Assembly (NCBI GenBank): GCA_014885115.2
Contig: WKLE02004380.1
Location: 1-64,000 of the forward strand
Direction of reading: 5' to 3'
DNA: 64,000 bases
DNA from: Asterionellopsis glacialis
Lineage: Eukaryota; Bacillariophyta; Plagiogrammaphyceae; Rhaphoneidales; Asterionellopsidaceae
Below are positions 37,842-50,959 of the stretch, piece after piece. The notes under the pieces were generated by a model. The model was not told where the DNA came from and made no database searches. It was given only the letters and a program-made list of their open reading frames with translations. The position numbers were made by a program, and so were the translations under genes. The first letter of the stretch is position 1, and each line of letters starts with the position of its first letter.

Positions 37842-38714
37842 ATGCTTTATGTTCGCCTTCTCATTACTCTGACCTTACTAGTGAGTATCTGTGAGACACA
37901 TTCCTGGTTAATGATGAGTGCATCTGAAAAGTTCTCGCCTCATCTGCAATACCTGCCTGCCCGTGGCACTACTACTAGCGTCGCATTTTATGCTTCCCAC
38001 GGGTCAAGTACAACCCCGGGTGTAATTTTTTGTTGTGGCTTTCGATCATCTATGACGGGACAAAAGGCAAGAGCGATAGAGAATTTTTGCAATAAAAATG
38101 ATCTTTTTTATGTCAGATTTGATTATAGGGGGCACGGAGAGTCATCTAGCAACTTTACGGAATTTACAATCGAGAGTTGGATAGAAGATACTCTAGATAT
38201 ATTAGACCACGTAGCACCACCAGGTAAACACCTGTTTGTTGGGTCTTCTATGGGATGTTGGATAGCACTACAAGTGGCACTTAAAAGGCCTCATCGTGTT
38301 GCCAGTATTCTGGGTATAGCTTCTGCACCTGATTTCACAGAAGATATTTGGAATGGTTTTTCTAGTCAGGACAAGGCTAAACTGAAAGAAAAGGGTGTTG
38401 TATTTCGACCATCTCGGTATGATGATGAACCTTACCCTATCACGAGTAATTTGATTGAAGATGGCAAAAAGTACCTTGTCCTACAAAATTCAAAATTATC
38501 AAGCATTGATTTCCCTGTGCGATTGTTGCATGGTCTAGAAGATAGCGATATTCCATGGATGCGATCTATCGACTTGGCACAAGCGATAGGAAGTAAAGAT
38601 GTAAGCGTTGTTTTAATAAAGGAAGGAGACCATCGTCTATCAAGGAAGGAAGACCTTGACAAAATAATTGCGTTGGTGCAAGAGCTTGTAAACTGTAGAT
38701 CTATTAACAAGTGA
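37842..38714 (+). CDS. ABHD10-like alpha/beta hydrolase (acyl-protein thioesterase/esterase)
   Basis: Single-exon frame of 290 residues, starting at the first ATG. An N-terminal hydrophobic stretch (LYVRLLITLTLLVSI) reads as a signal peptide or anchor. The fold's markers are GVIFCCGFRSSMTGQKA, YRGHGESSSNF, the nucleophile elbow GSSMGCW, an acidic residue region LHGLEDSDIPW, and the catalytic His in EGDHRLS. The pattern GSSMGxW followed by HGxxDxxxPW and DHRxS resembles ABHD10, a mitochondrial esterase and depalmitoylase in animals. Here the leader looks secretory rather than mitochondrial. Only 35 bp separate its stop from the stop of the convergent DHX37 gene, so the 3' UTRs must overlap. 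Confidence 0.82.
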   Translation: MLYVRLLITLTLLVSICETHSWLMMSASEKFSPHLQYLPARGTTTSVAFYASHGSSTTPGVIFCCGFRSSMTGQKARAIENFCNKNDLFYVRFDYRGHGESSSNFTEFTIESWIEDTLDILDHVAPPGKHLFVGSSMGCWIALQVALKRPHRVASILGIASAPDFTEDIWNGFSSQDKAKLKEKGVVFRPSRYDDEPYPITSNLIEDGKKYLVLQNSKLSSIDFPVRLLHGLEDSDIPWMRSIDLAQAIGSKDVSVVLIKEGDHRLSRKEDLDKIIALVQELVNCRSINK

Positions 38715-38749
38715 ATCGATTCTCGACTAGAAAATAAAAATGACGGATT

Positions 38750-41700
38750 TTATTTTTCAGTCATTTTATGTTGTTTGATGCTTTTTTTCACGGTATCCAT
38801 CCAAAGCTTCTTCACTGCGGACGCATATTCAGACTTTGTCCAACTCTTGAGTAGTTTGAAGAGAAATTTGCTATCGTTTTCTGCCCAGTGTTTCCTCAAA
38901 GCTCGTGCACTGTCGACTCCAGCTTTGGATAGAGCAGACACGAGTACGGCGACTTTGCCAACTGGTGCTTTACGAGTGATAATAGCAGGCTCGTCATTGA
39001 GCATCCCCGGAAGGTCTTTAAGATCTTTGAGCACCTTTCCTTCCAACAAAAATCTCGCAAACCAGCGAAACGAGTCGTCAATCATAAATTGCGAATTCTG
39101 CTTCGATTCTGCACTCTGGAGCGCTTCGTACATTTCTACTTGCACAGGTGGTATTTCCCATCCTTGTGCACCAAATTTTGTCAAGGCTGAGCACATGACG
39201 GCATCAGTCGAAGGGTCGTAGCTAGGCAATGGTGATGAGAGAGGTGCACCGACGGAAAGCAACCGACTTCCCTGGGCTAGTGGGCCAAGCCAGGCTGGCT
39301 CAATTGGCGTAATATTTTTCAAAGTCGTTATAGATGAGCCGTCTTTTGCAGTCTTTCTTACTATCGAATCATAACATATCCACTCTGGTAGCCTCCTTGA
39401 ATCTCTCGAATAGACGGCGCTTGCTTTATCCATGAATAATGGCTCCGAAATTAGAGAAGATGAATTTAAATATGCCGACCGCAGACTGTAAGGGTGTTCT
39501 CCCGTGATAGAACCAGGAGGCGCAAGAAGAGCAACATTATCAAGAAGACCTGACGCAATTGCCTAGAAGACAAACGAATAAAAAAATGTTAGTTAGTTGT
39601 GGTCGAACGTAAATTCCTTCGAGTTCCAAACATGCCGTTTTACTTACCTGCATCAACAACTTCTCTTGGAATCTATTCGGAGGTGGCATTGTGTTAATAA
39701 TACCACCAGTTTTTGCTGCAATACCTTCAGCATTGCCAAGTCTAGTCTTTGCCAGCTTTGCAAGGTGAACTCTCATCTTCTGAATCCTTTCCATCACTAC
39801 GAAGTTCAATCCATTTTTTTCACAGAATTCACGACATGCCATCTTTTCCGACGCACCACCCGCGCCTTTACCGGCATATGTATAAGCCCCTGAAGCAAGC
39901 ATTCCTGCTAAAACATCACCTCCCTTGTGCATCCATTTCTTCTTCTTATTCTTCTTATTTTCTTTTTCTAGTTGCTCGGCTGCATTTTTATCTATTTCAT
40001 CAAGAGACTCGTCATCATCTTTCCTTTCTACTTTACTCTCTTCTTGAGGTCCCTGTTGAAAGGGACTCGCTTCTGACAAAACGGCGACCATAAGAATTCC
40101 ATAGTCGAGAATGCCAGCCTGGGCTGATACTAGTAACATCTTGCCATACCGTACTCCAAGTGGGAGCTTTGAAACAGCAGTACCGAGACGAGTGATATTT
40201 CCATCACCTCCAGATTCTTCGATGCCGGAGAGATCCACACACCCGATGTTCGCAAGGAGTTTTACAGCACCATCAATTTGACCCTGGTGGGGAGGAGTTG
40301 GAAATGGGAATTGCACAACATCTGATATATTCATCGCTTTCATAGCCAGAACAACGTCCTCGAGCGGTCTTGAGAGCACCTCAGGAAGAGCAAAGTCGTC
40401 CATATGCCGAGAATACATGCTACTTGAGTATAATCGGTAACAGTGGCCTGGACCTGTCCTACCTGCTCGACCAGCACGTTGATCTGCTGATGCCTTGCTA
40501 ACCCACATTACTTCATACGATGCAACCCCAGTCCCTGCATGGTAATTACGACATTTCTGTCTTCCGGTGTCTACAACATAGGATATTCCAGGAATCGTAA
40601 CACTCGTTTCAGCAATGTTCGTAGATACAACAATAAGTCGGTGACCCTCTGGCACAGCAGCAAAAACCTTGGCCTGTTCTTCTACAGAAAGCATAGAATA
40701 CAAGGGCAGGACGTGCGCATGCTTGGGAATACCATCTTCCATATCTTCGACAGCAGTAGAAGTTGGATTACTATCATTTTCTTCGTCATCAGTCTCGATG
40801 TCGTCAAAATCGTCTCGGATATCTTCTTGAAAGAGATCTCCATCCAACTCGTCGTCGTCCATATCCCGAAGCCCTGTCTTATCTGATAACGCTGATTGAT
40901 CTCCTGTTTCTGAAGCATCTCGTGCACCTGCAAATCGCTTTTTACTTCCTGTTGAAAAAGCTTTCCTCAGTTTATTGACCATGCGTATAATTTCTTGTTT
41001 TCCTGTGAGAAAAACCAGCATTCCTCCCTGTGGCAACTTTCGATGAATTTTGCAAATTTTATTGTAGGCAGCAGCTTCTACAGATTCAGAATGTCATTAC
41101 AAATCTGTTAGAATTATTGTTTCCAGGTAGCACTGGCAGTAGGACATGCATTCTAATGAACTCACCGTAATCATCTAGCTCGGTTATCTTACTGTGATGA
41201 ATCGTCACTGGATATGTTCTTCCAGGCACTTTTACAAGAGCTGGCTTTGTGTAATGGAACAGCTTAGGATTCTTTGTGAAATCTTCCACGCGTAGAGTAG
41301 CACTCATGACAACCAGCTTTAATGGCACCAGATCCGACCCTTCTTCCTGGGCTGCTTCTTTTCGAAGCGGCAATGCTACACTTAGCAATCCAAGCAAGAC
41401 ATCTGTGTTTAAGTTACGTTCGTGTGCCTCATCCAAAACTATGACATTATATTTTCTCAAAAGAAGATCTGATTGAATTTCCTGAAGCAAGATGCCATCC
41501 GTCATAAATTTTACTCTGGTACTGCACCCCAAACCTGCCGTTTCATAACGCGTCTGGTATGACACCAAATTCCCCTCTTTATTATTACTCCTTATCGTTT
41601 GACCATCGCCTTGACCCATTTCATAGCAAACTCGCTTAGCCGTCGAAACTGCGGCCACTCGGCGTGGCTGTGTTACTCCTATCAAGAGGTCGTCTTTACC

Positions 41701-43325
41701 GCCTCCAAGAGTAAATCCAGCTTCAAAACAAAACTGTGGAACCTGTTTTTCATGTTTTGAGATGCTTGTCATGAGTGGCAATATCACAATAAAAAGGCAA
41801 ACCGATTACACTTCAAACAATCCCTTACCTGCGTTGATTTTCCAGAACCTGTTTCTCCACAAAGAATGGTAACATCGTTGTTTCGAATAGCATCTACAAT
41901 TTCGTATTCCATGGCAGATACAGGCAAATCATATCTTTTTTCTTCGACTTCTTTCGGTCTTTGCACTGTCAGGACCCGTCTTGTCAAATTGTTCATTTTT
42001 TCTTTTTTTTCAAGTCCCAAAGAAGCTGCTGTTTTCAACACTGCTGGATTCGATGGTACATATTGTTTCCGTTTTTTTCGCTCTTCTTCCTCCTTACGTT
42101 GATTTTCGAGTTCTGCCGCTGCCGCTTCGTCTTCTTCCCTTTTCGTTTGTTCTACCTTTTTTGCTGTGGTCTCGACCTTGAGATTCGTAAGGGAGGCCAT
42201 CATTTGAGCAGCAAATGAAGAAGCATTCGTTGATGAAGGAGTAGCTTTATCTTTTTCTTTTGCATCTGCAATTACTTTGTCGTCCTCATGCTTTTTGGTA
42301 TCAGTATTGGTGTTATCTTGGTGAGTACTTGTTTCTTCCATCACGTAATTTTTGACCACATCGGATGCACTCGATTTCTCAACGTCAACACTACCATTTT
42401 CACCACCAGATGCTCTATCTTCCGTCGAATCATCCTGACTTTTCTTTTTTTTCTGCTTTTTCTTCTTTCGTTTTGTTTTGACAATGTCATTACTTGCAGA
42501 TTGCGCCGTCTCTTCTGAGACGATTGGTGTATTTGTTGAAGCTTTTAGATCTTTTTCTTCTTGTGTGCTATGTTTCAGTATTTCCGGGTTGTCCATTTCT
42601 TCGTCCGAGACGGTAGTTTTGTCCGTGTACAACAAATCTCGTTCTTCTTCTGTAAGAACAATTCCCGCCCTCTCTTTTTGTAAAATCTTCTTCAATGCTT
42701 CCTTTTTCGTAACTTTCTTTCCAAGTGTTGAAGAGGATGAAAGCAATTGCATTTCTTCAGACGATATAGCATTTTCCTTAAGTTGTGCATACAAATCTGT
42801 TCTCCGTTTCTTTTGTTCTGCACGTTCTGACAATTGTTTAAGTTTTCGAGTAATTTTCTTTTGTTCAAGTTTGGCTTGTCGAATTTCTTCCGGTGTTAAT
42901 TCGATCCTTTTCTTCTTCTTTGTCTTTTTCTTCTTGGGCATTAGAATAAGATTATCATCGTCTTCGTTGTATCCTAGTTCTTTTTTCATTTCTTTCGAAA
43001 GGATTGATGTCTCTTGGTCATTGTCTTCTCCTGTTTTTGTCACCATTGTTTCGTTTTCCTCAATTTCATTATCATCTGATTTGTTTTTGTTCTTCTTTTT
43101 TCGTCGTTTTCTTGTTGGTTTCCCTGTTTCATCACCACTGCTTTCATCGCTGTCAGAACCTCCAGGCTGGCCGCGTTTCAAATGTTCTTGTGAATTTTTT
43201 AGTAAATTTCGAAGTCGTTCAATTTCTTTGTCTTCATCGACATCGTCATATTCCGTCATACGACGCTGAGATATGGAACGATAATTCCTTGCATACTTGG
43301 CTGGATCTGATTTGGAGCGTCTCAT
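38750..43325 (-). CDS. DHX37/Dhr1-type DEAH-box RNA helicase
   Basis: Four exons, 43325-41829, 41742-41166, 41077-39648 and 39562-38750 (introns 85-88 nt), give 1438 residues. Residues 1-450 are Lys/Glu-rich, low complexity and coiled, as expected for a nucleolar protein. The helicase core shows motif I GETGSGKSTQ, Ia TQPRRVAAVS, II DEAHERNLNTD, III VMSATLRV, V STNIAETSVTIPG and VI QRAGRAGR. An acidic insert lies between motif III and the second RecA domain. HA2 and OB regions follow, with a C-terminal tail (FARFLLEGKVLKDL) typical of DHX37. In yeast and humans this helicase displaces U3 snoRNA during small-subunit ribosome assembly. It is divergent from the M23 peptidase. Confidence 0.92.
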
Positions 43326-43951
43326 TACTACTACTACTATTGTTATTCACTCTGTTATGTTCTTCTATATTAAAACCAGTTGCAAACACGTCCTCTTGTC
43401 TTGGTGTCGTGTTCTCTGCACGGAATTTGTGTTGTATGTTCTTTTCGACAAAAACAGAAAAATAAATAAAACTTAGACGAGAGAGAAAAGTTGTAAAAAA
43501 TGGGCTTCATGGATGGCTTTCGGTTGTCCCCCCGGTTTTTCGAATATTGTAAATCCAAAAGGACGACAAACAGACGTCAAAGATATGACATCAGTTGTAA
43601 GTTGATTTCGTATCTATTTAACGTCACTCGTCTGGCCCTCGACCACCAGCTAGTGGACAAAAGGTCTTGTTCACAATAAACGTACCTAGTAGAAATGTAG
43701 TGTAGTTAGTATCTCTAAAAAAGTGCATATTGAAGCGACTAGAGTTTTATCAGCGTCAGAGCCATCCAGCAAGAAAGAGATATTATTATTATTTTTTGAT
43801 ATCTTGTATCTCTGTTGTCCAACAGAGCTCCCACAATGTTATTTATCTACTGCTTACATCAGCGAGGGTCAAGCACAGAATTGCAGCGGCGAATGACGCA
43901 TCAAGAGCGAAGAAACAGTCTCTAAAAAGACCTTCATATCACCAGCAAATC
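43326..43951. other. Divergent promoter region between DHX37 and M23 peptidase
   Basis: 626 bp with no supported gene. The frame of the peptidase is open upstream of its first ATG back to about 43730, but contains no earlier ATG; only a TTG is available, so it was not extended. Confidence 0.45.
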
Positions 43952-45250
43952 ATGGGGAAATCATTCCGGAGAAGAAAAAACCGAGAAGCTGCTCGTTCCA
44001 AGGCAATTGAAGCTGTTTCAGAATGGACGGGATCTGAATCAGTACCTAAATTTGTTGCCGATGAAGATGTACCCTTTCGAACGGACGAGGAGTACAATGC
44101 ATATCTTCAGGAAACAACAGGAGCCACGAGCAAAGCCCGTCTAAATTGGTCTGCCTGTCTCAATGTAGGGATTTTTGCTTTTGTTTGGCTGTCTATTGTC
44201 GTTGGTATCAAAATTACTTCCAGTAGTACAGATAACCAGTCAGGATTGTCAACCAAAGTTCCAACTGGAAGGTTTATGAACTACGAAGGTTATCGAATTC
44301 CCAGAGACTTAGCGGGACCATTATCATCGTATCCAAATCGACTTGGGATAACAGAGGAAATGAGAAAGGAATTCCATCCGGTTGTTGTATTTCCAACAAA
44401 ATCAGTAGAGGTTGCAGGCGACGACGACAAATCACCAAGTCGATTTGAAGAAATTCCAGATTATACAATACTTGATTTGACAGTATCGTCTGCCATCACA
44501 CAGTTGGCATCGGAAGAAGAAAGGACTGATGCTAAAAAGAGAAAACCATGGCAAAAGAGAAATACGCCAACGAACAATTTCACGTATGCTGTTGGCCGTT
44601 ACGACGAGAATCGTATCAACCTTTATAAATCAGATCTCTTTGATCAGACTGATAATAATATTGATGGATTTGACGGAGCTCGCACTGTCCACATTGGAAT
44701 CGATCTCGATGGTCCTGTGGGGACGAAAGTATATGCCTTTGCTGACGGTGTCGTACATTCTGCTGGCTACAACCCGGATCTTGGCGATTATGGTAATGTA
44801 GTAGTTGTGGAACATGATTTGGGCATTTGTCCAAGTGCGTCCATGACCGACATAGAAGAAATGTCATGTGAAAGTAGTTCAACTAACAAGGTCTACGCTT
44901 TGTATGGACATCTTGATTCCAAGAGTATTAAGGGGAAAACGAAGGGGAAAGAAATCAAGAAAGGCCAAGTGCTTGGACGTTTTGGTGATATTCATGAAAA
45001 TGGAGGCTGGTACGTGTCTCATATTCCACAGTCACAAAGAGTGGCTTGCGTAGGTTTTGGCTTAGATTTCTCAATGCGCTTGTTGCCTGTTATTGTCCTC
45101 ATTTCCAGGAAAATGCCACACGTACATTTTCAACTTTCGATGCGCCCCCCAGAAACGCATGACTTGCCAGGTGCTGTGTCTCTGCGGGATAGAGCAAGAG
45201 CGCTGATAGAATATCCAGACCCTCGCCTTGTGCTTGGGCCTCTCTATTGA
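43952..45250 (+). CDS. Membrane-anchored M23-family (LytM-like) metallopeptidase
   Basis: Two exons, 43952-45009 and 45109-45250, give 399 residues. A basic cytosolic head (KSFRRRKNREAARSK) and one membrane helix (LNVGIFAFVWLSIVVGI, about 75-91) suggest type II topology, with the peptidase outside the cytosol. The zinc-site residues are complete: HIGIDLDGPVGTKVYAFADG (H...D), YALYGHLDS, and PHVHFQLS (HxH). The predicted 99-nt intron lies between HENGGW and KMPHVHF. It is a multiple of three and has no stop, so retention would insert 33 residues instead of truncating. M23 enzymes cut peptidoglycan cross-bridges in bacteria; in a diatom the substrate is unknown and a bacterial origin is plausible. 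Confidence 0.82.
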   Translation: MGKSFRRRKNREAARSKAIEAVSEWTGSESVPKFVADEDVPFRTDEEYNAYLQETTGATSKARLNWSACLNVGIFAFVWLSIVVGIKITSSSTDNQSGLSTKVPTGRFMNYEGYRIPRDLAGPLSSYPNRLGITEEMRKEFHPVVVFPTKSVEVAGDDDKSPSRFEEIPDYTILDLTVSSAITQLASEEERTDAKKRKPWQKRNTPTNNFTYAVGRYDENRINLYKSDLFDQTDNNIDGFDGARTVHIGIDLDGPVGTKVYAFADGVVHSAGYNPDLGDYGNVVVVEHDLGICPSASMTDIEEMSCESSSTNKVYALYGHLDSKSIKGKTKGKEIKKGQVLGRFGDIHENGGWYVSHIPQSQRVACVGFGLDFSMRLLPVIVLISRKMPHVHFQLSMRPPETHDLPGAVSLRDRARALIEYPDPRLVLGPLY

Positions 45251-45423
45251 GAGTCAGGGACAGGGGAATGATATATCTTAGTAGAGGCGTATAAAGATGC
45301 GTGGGTGAGTACAGAAATGCAGATTTCAGAAGCAATTTTAGGTGCCATGTCTTCTAAGCTTATAATACGGTACTACATAATTCTTATACAAACATCAATG
45401 CTTTTCATTCACAGAACTAATGT

Positions 45424-47840
45424 TTATATACTTTCCCCGGGAGCGTCTGGTTGCTTTTCAGGGTGGGCGGGGATGAAAAACGGATGTTGCACGCATGCCT
45501 TTTCAATATCTAACAAAGTGTGAAGATCTTCCACATCTGCGCCCTGGAACCTTGCATTGAAAAGTTGCGGAATCAGGCAGATGTCAACAACGGTGGGGCC
45601 GAACCCGCCAAGGGCGAACGGACCCTTACTTGCCATTTCGACCTTCCTTTTGGCTAACAGTTTTTCCAAAGCTACTAATCCTTTTCGAATATTTGACGCA
45701 CCAAATTCTAAACCTTTAATTTTGCCTTCTGACATATGTTCAATCTATTGTGTTTCGAAAAACGAAAAGAACAAGTTTGAGTTAGCAAGCGCACAACAGA
45801 TGACTAATAAGCTGTCGCCATACAATAAACATGTACTATTTTCAATCCTTAACGAAGTCCGTTTGAAGCCCCACCCGATCAAGTTACGGTGACTGACACA
45901 TTTGGTGGTTTTACAAAGGTCTAGAGACCAACTACGAAGCGTGTAGAACCACTTTTCCGCGCTAGAGTATTCAACTCACCTTTTTGAGCATTGGCAAATT
46001 TTGTAATGGTTGCGTCCCTGCATTGATGATTTCGGATGCTTGTCTTGCAATTGCTCGATCAACTGGGTCCGCAGGCAGCAGTTTCGCCCCACTTATAATG
46101 GATTCTTCTAAAAACTCGATAATTGCAATCGATTGAGACAAACTAACACATTTATTCATGACAGTATCAGTAAACTCCAGCACCGGAACTTGAAACATAG
46201 GATTGCGTTTAGCGTGTTCATCAGCCTCATTCTCATGATCGACGAGATCAATCGGTATGTTTTCATATGTTATCCCTTTTGCTTCTAGGGCTATCCGGAC
46301 TCGCCAAGTAGATGATGATTTCCAAAAGCCATAAAGCTTAAAGTCCTTATAGCGACCACTGGTTTCTATCTCATCTGTGTCTGGTTCAGTTTGTGGTTTT
46401 TCACCAAGTGCCACGGCCGGAAGTATTTTCCCAGCGCACTCACCAAAGCCAACTCGGCCATATCCTTCCTTTTCACAAAAACCTGTCATTACAACGGTGT
46501 CGCCATCTTTAAGAAACTTACGGACTTGTCCTGTAGCTCCAAGAGGTACTTCACGACTTCCCTTCCAACTTAGCTCGAGCATGGATCCAAATGCAGAAGC
46601 ATCAGAACCAGATATAGTTCCGGAAGCAAGCAAATCACCGGGTTTCATAACACAACCAGTCACAGAGTGGTGAACAAGCTATTTTAATTGCGTAGGAAAC
46701 AGAGCAGCAGAAAAGAAAAGAGTAAAAAACTGCAAAGTTGATGTTTGTTTAATGAACACGAATCGGATAGCCATAGGATGAATTTAAGCTCACCTGTTGT
46801 GCTGCGTTCCAATAAAGATTGGCAAAGTTGCTCTTACAAACCGTCTCTGCATTTGACATACCATCACCAATGATTGCAACATCTAGATTAATGTTGTAGG
46901 AACTATAAGATGGATCCCTGATGTATTCGAGAGGAAGTGGGTCAGCTTGCTCATTTGCAGATGTAGGACAGGTGAATTCTTCGAGTGCCATAGATGTAAC
47001 AATCCAGCAAGACACGGTTGTTGCAAAGTTCTTGGACGTAAAGGGTCCGAGAGGAACATATTCCCATTTTTGAATATCCCGTGCAGACCAGTCATTCATA
47101 AGAACAAAACCAAAAATTCTGTCCTTAGCTTCCGAAATGTCGAGGCGATAACCAGCTTTGTTGGCAGGTCCACCAACAAAAAATGCCATTTCCAACTCAA
47201 AGTCCATCAATCTGCAAGCTCCGAATGTAGAACCTTGTTTCGGGTCCTCCTTGTCCTTTTGGAGCTGCCCAGAGGGACGATGAACCGGAGTTCCAGTAGG
47301 GAAAACAGTGGACGCCCTTCCGTGATAACCAACTGGCAAATGAAGCCAGTTAGGCTGTAAGGCATCGTCTTTCCCACGAAACATGGTACCAACATTAGTA
47401 GCATGTTCTCGAGAGGAGTAAAAGTCAGTATAGTCACCTATTGATACAGGAAGGTGAGTTGACACATCACCCATTTCATAAAGAGCACTTTCACGAAGAG
47501 CGGTATTGGTCCTAAGGTCGTCTCGACCATCTGTCGCGAAAAGATCAATTATGCGGTTACGTACATTAACCCATATTGGGCGAGGATAGGAGATAAATTC
47601 GTTCAATGTTGGTTGACAAAATACATGCGATGGTGATGGAAGTCCAATGCCATCAAGAAGACCAGCTTCTGCTAGAACTGAAAGATCAATGACAGAAGAT
47701 CCAATGGCGGTGCCACACCGAGGACGAGGGTTGTCACGAGGGGAGAAAACACCAAAGGGAATATTGCGCAGGGAGAAATCTGAGTCCACTGCAATATCTA
47801 GCCAAGATAAACCATTGTTCGCCATTGCTTTAGCTATCAT
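45424..47840 (-). CDS. Fumarylacetoacetase-maleylacetoacetate isomerase fusion
   Basis: Three exons, 47840-46794, 46678-45980 and 45744-45424 (introns 115 and 235 nt), give 688 residues. Residues 1 to about 440 are a full fumarylacetoacetase: [72 protein letters not shown] and [14 protein letters not shown] 20-residue acidic linker leads into a zeta-class glutathione transferase fold (about 463-688): [20 protein letters not shown] and QVPVLEF, ending in the C-terminal helical domain. The end of FAH and the start of MAAI lie in one exon, so the fusion is read directly. MAAI isomerises maleylacetoacetate and FAH then splits fumarylacetoacetate, the last two steps of Tyr/Phe breakdown. The usual SSC motif reads SSS here. 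A second in-frame ATG is at 47825. Confidence 0.93.
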
Positions 47841-48213
47841 TGCTGTTTCTTTCTTTTGATTGCAAGGTGCTCTCAGAATGAGAAGATGTTCGTTACAATA
47901 GCTGTCAGCGAAGTGTCAGCTAAACGATACCAAGGTTCGGCAAACAAAAGAATTCTTCCTGAGCCCGGAAAAGTTGATGCCATGTCGATTTTTTATCCAT
48001 TTCACTATTGCGATCTTCGTCCGCATCCAAGACTGGATCGACTCAAGTGAATCAAATATTCTTGACATGCATGTCACACTCCTTTGCATCATGTTTTTTG
48101 AAAATACCCAAACACTTTGGAGCGCGCTCAACCAAAAAATTGAGCCGCGCACAAAAAGTGTCGTTTGCATTTTTCAAAACTTCAGTTGGTTAGGTATGCG
48201 AGTAAATGCCACC

Positions 48214-50856
48214 ATGGCGGACTTCGACGCCAATGAAGCGGCTAGCAAAAAAGTTGAAGCAGCACTCTCCCAAATCCAACCTATCCGTGACTTGGCAAAG
48301 AATTGGGATATTGATATTGCATCATGGTAGGTAATAAAATTTGTATATTCTGTCGATGCCTATGGCCATCGTTCAGAAAGAAAGAAAGGAAGTTTTTATC
48401 GTTCTCCTCAAAATTTGAATTTTTCATACTGTAGTGCGCAGTGTCGATTTATTTAGCTTTTCATGAAAACTGAGAAAAACTCATCAAATTTTGCAAATGC
48501 TCTACTTGCCATGATCTCTTTGTCTTTCACACTGCGTGCAGTCTTGAAGAATACCTTGGCGAACTTGTTAATCAGTTTGGAGATTTGGCAAAGAATGCCT
48601 TGGCTGGGGAAGAAAAGAAAGATGACGATGTTGAAAATGCTCCTCCAAATTTTGCTCAAGCCGCGTTGCTTTTGCAGAACTCTTCTCATGTCTACAGCCG
48701 AAAGGTTGAATACTTGCATTCGCTTGTCTACACTGCACTCAATGAATTAATAAACAGCTCGGGCCAAAAACAAAAGGAGCAAGCTGGGAGTAAATTGGAT
48801 CCCGATATTGATGAATTTAATGCCTTTGATCCTGAGAATGAGTTCCTGCTTCTCGATGACGTCTTGCCTACGGATGAGACTATTGCGGGAGACAAAATCA
48901 ATCTTGTAGAGAAAGATGACGACAATGATTTGCTCTTTGGAAGGGACGAGAGTGCCAGTTTTACTCCTGTATCACAAGCGGGCGTGAATGGTATCGGTGA
49001 TACAACACGTTTGTCACTCGGGGGCTTGTCGGTCACTCGTCTGGATCGAAGCGCGGTATTACAAAATATACCCTCGACAGCCACAGCTACTCGTGCTCTC
49101 ATGGGATCCATTTTCAACGAAGGCTCCGACACTGCCGGTGGAAATCTACGACTCTTAAGCGGGCGGTGCGATGTTGCTGAAAATGGTGTTCTTCTTATGC
49201 CAGGTTCTTCTATTCTTGGAAATAATAACCAGAACAAAGACGAAAGGAAGAGCTTAGAAACCAGTGCACGTAATCTTTCACTGGATCCAAACATAATCAA
49301 TGAAGACGAACCCATGATGAACAACACAAATGATGGAGTTGATTATGATGATGGCCATGACGATGGTGCTGGGTTTGATTTTGGAGGTGACAATGAAAGT
49401 ACTGTATCTGACCGAGAAACACCCGCTAGTCCTACTGGTATAGTCCCTACAGAGCCAGCACCTAAACCTAAAAAGGTGCAAATAAAGGAGGACCCCTGGG
49501 CGCTTCTTGATCCACATGATGTTGGCACAAGCAAGCCAAAGCCGCTTCGTATTGGTAAAACGTACGTTCTTCCATCTGGTTTGACGGACCCTCCTTCTTC
49601 TTCTGTAACTGGTGCAAGAACGAAAAAATCAGGTCCGTTGAAAACCTTTCAGCAACAAAAGAAGAGAGCCCGATCAAATGCGGGTATTGCATGTGAAACT
49701 TTCCAAGCAACCATGGCCATGGAAAGTCGTAAAAGAGAATTGCTTGGACTCAGTGTAGACAACTCAGTTCTGTCCCATGACGACGAGCACGATGAAGAAC
49801 ACCTTGTTCCAGCAGCTCCTACTTCCATCCCATTAAAGGGATTAGTCTTCGGTGAAGAGTTTGCTTATGCTGCTAAGGCTCATGCTAAGCGTAAGGCTGC
49901 TGAACGTAGAGAAAGGAGAAAGTTTCTTGCTGAAAATCCATCTGCAGTACCTCCAGAAGAGGTGGATAATCTAATGGGTTTTGGGGACGATAATGATGAT
50001 GCAGGTGGCTTTGATTTTGGTGGGGCGGATGATGATAGCTTTGGGGGTGGAGATTTTGATGGTGACAATGATGGTATAGAAAACGATAGAGTAGGAAATG
50101 CTGGTATCACATCAATTAATGATGCGTTTGGACCTGTTGATATTGACGATAGAGGTAAGAAAAGTGCTCTTTCTCACATTGAACGTACAAGATCCTGGAA
50201 GGTGTAAAACTCACATTGTTTTGCTTCTTTTGTCTGTTTAGATGGATCAAATGATGACGCAAGGACTTTTGAAGCATTATGTCGTGCTCACATCAAAGCT
50301 TTTGCAAGAGGTGCTGAAAAATATGCGGCAGAAACCAAACTTACGAAAAGAGTTGGTACCTGGCAGAGCAAGCTCGCTCCTATTCTCGAGGAAGAGGAAC
50401 GACGTGGTGAATTCAATATTCGTGTATATGGGGACAGAATTATCAGTAATTTAAAAACAGAAATCGACAGAAGAGGTAGAGAATCTAAAGTGAATACTCT
50501 AGGCGGCAGTTCCTGCCCTCCAAAGGTACGAAAGTCGTTTATATTTTATTGCGAGGACTTGTTGTTGTCACTTATTCATAAGTGGACAAGTTGCTAATTG
50601 AATGTTTTTCTTGCTATTTTAGGAAACAAATGTTGTTGATTTTAGAAGCATTACCAAAAATTGCGAGCAGTACGAGGTCTGCCGACTCTTCTTATCTTCT
50701 TTGATGCTTACCAATTCAGGCAACGTTATGGTTTCGCAAGATGACAAATCAGGTGACTGTCTGAACGTGGAGCTTCTCAATGCAGATGTAGATTCACCGA
50801 TGGAATCATATCTAGCCCCTAGTGCCTTGGAGCAAGATACAGTCGCTGTCCAATAG
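48214..50856 (+). CDS. NCAPH2: Condensin II kleisin subunit H2
   Basis: Four exons, 48214-48326, 48542-50154, 50242-50525 and 50623-50856, give 747 residues. The start sits in a strong context (GCCACCATGGCG). The N-terminal domain DLAKNWDIDIASCLEEYL followed by FAQAALLLQNSSHVYSRKVEY matches CAP-H2, the part that contacts SMC2. The middle is acidic and low complexity with Asp/Gly-Phe repeats (GGFDFGGADDDSFGGG). The C-terminal region (LTKRVGTWQSKLAPILEEEERR, in two pieces, and EQYEVCRLFLSSLMLTNSGNV) matches the winged-helix end that binds SMC4. Condensin II compacts chromosomes in the nucleus. The NCAPD3 gene of the same complex is 9.7 kb to the right. It is convergent with POP1 (103 bp). Confidence 0.9.
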
Positions 50857-50959
50857 GGCTCAATTTAAAACAATAAATATGAGAATACATTTTAATCAAA
50901 GGCCAGCTCGTTTTTTAAGACCGAGTCTAAAGTAAATATTTTATTTTGTAAACAACTAC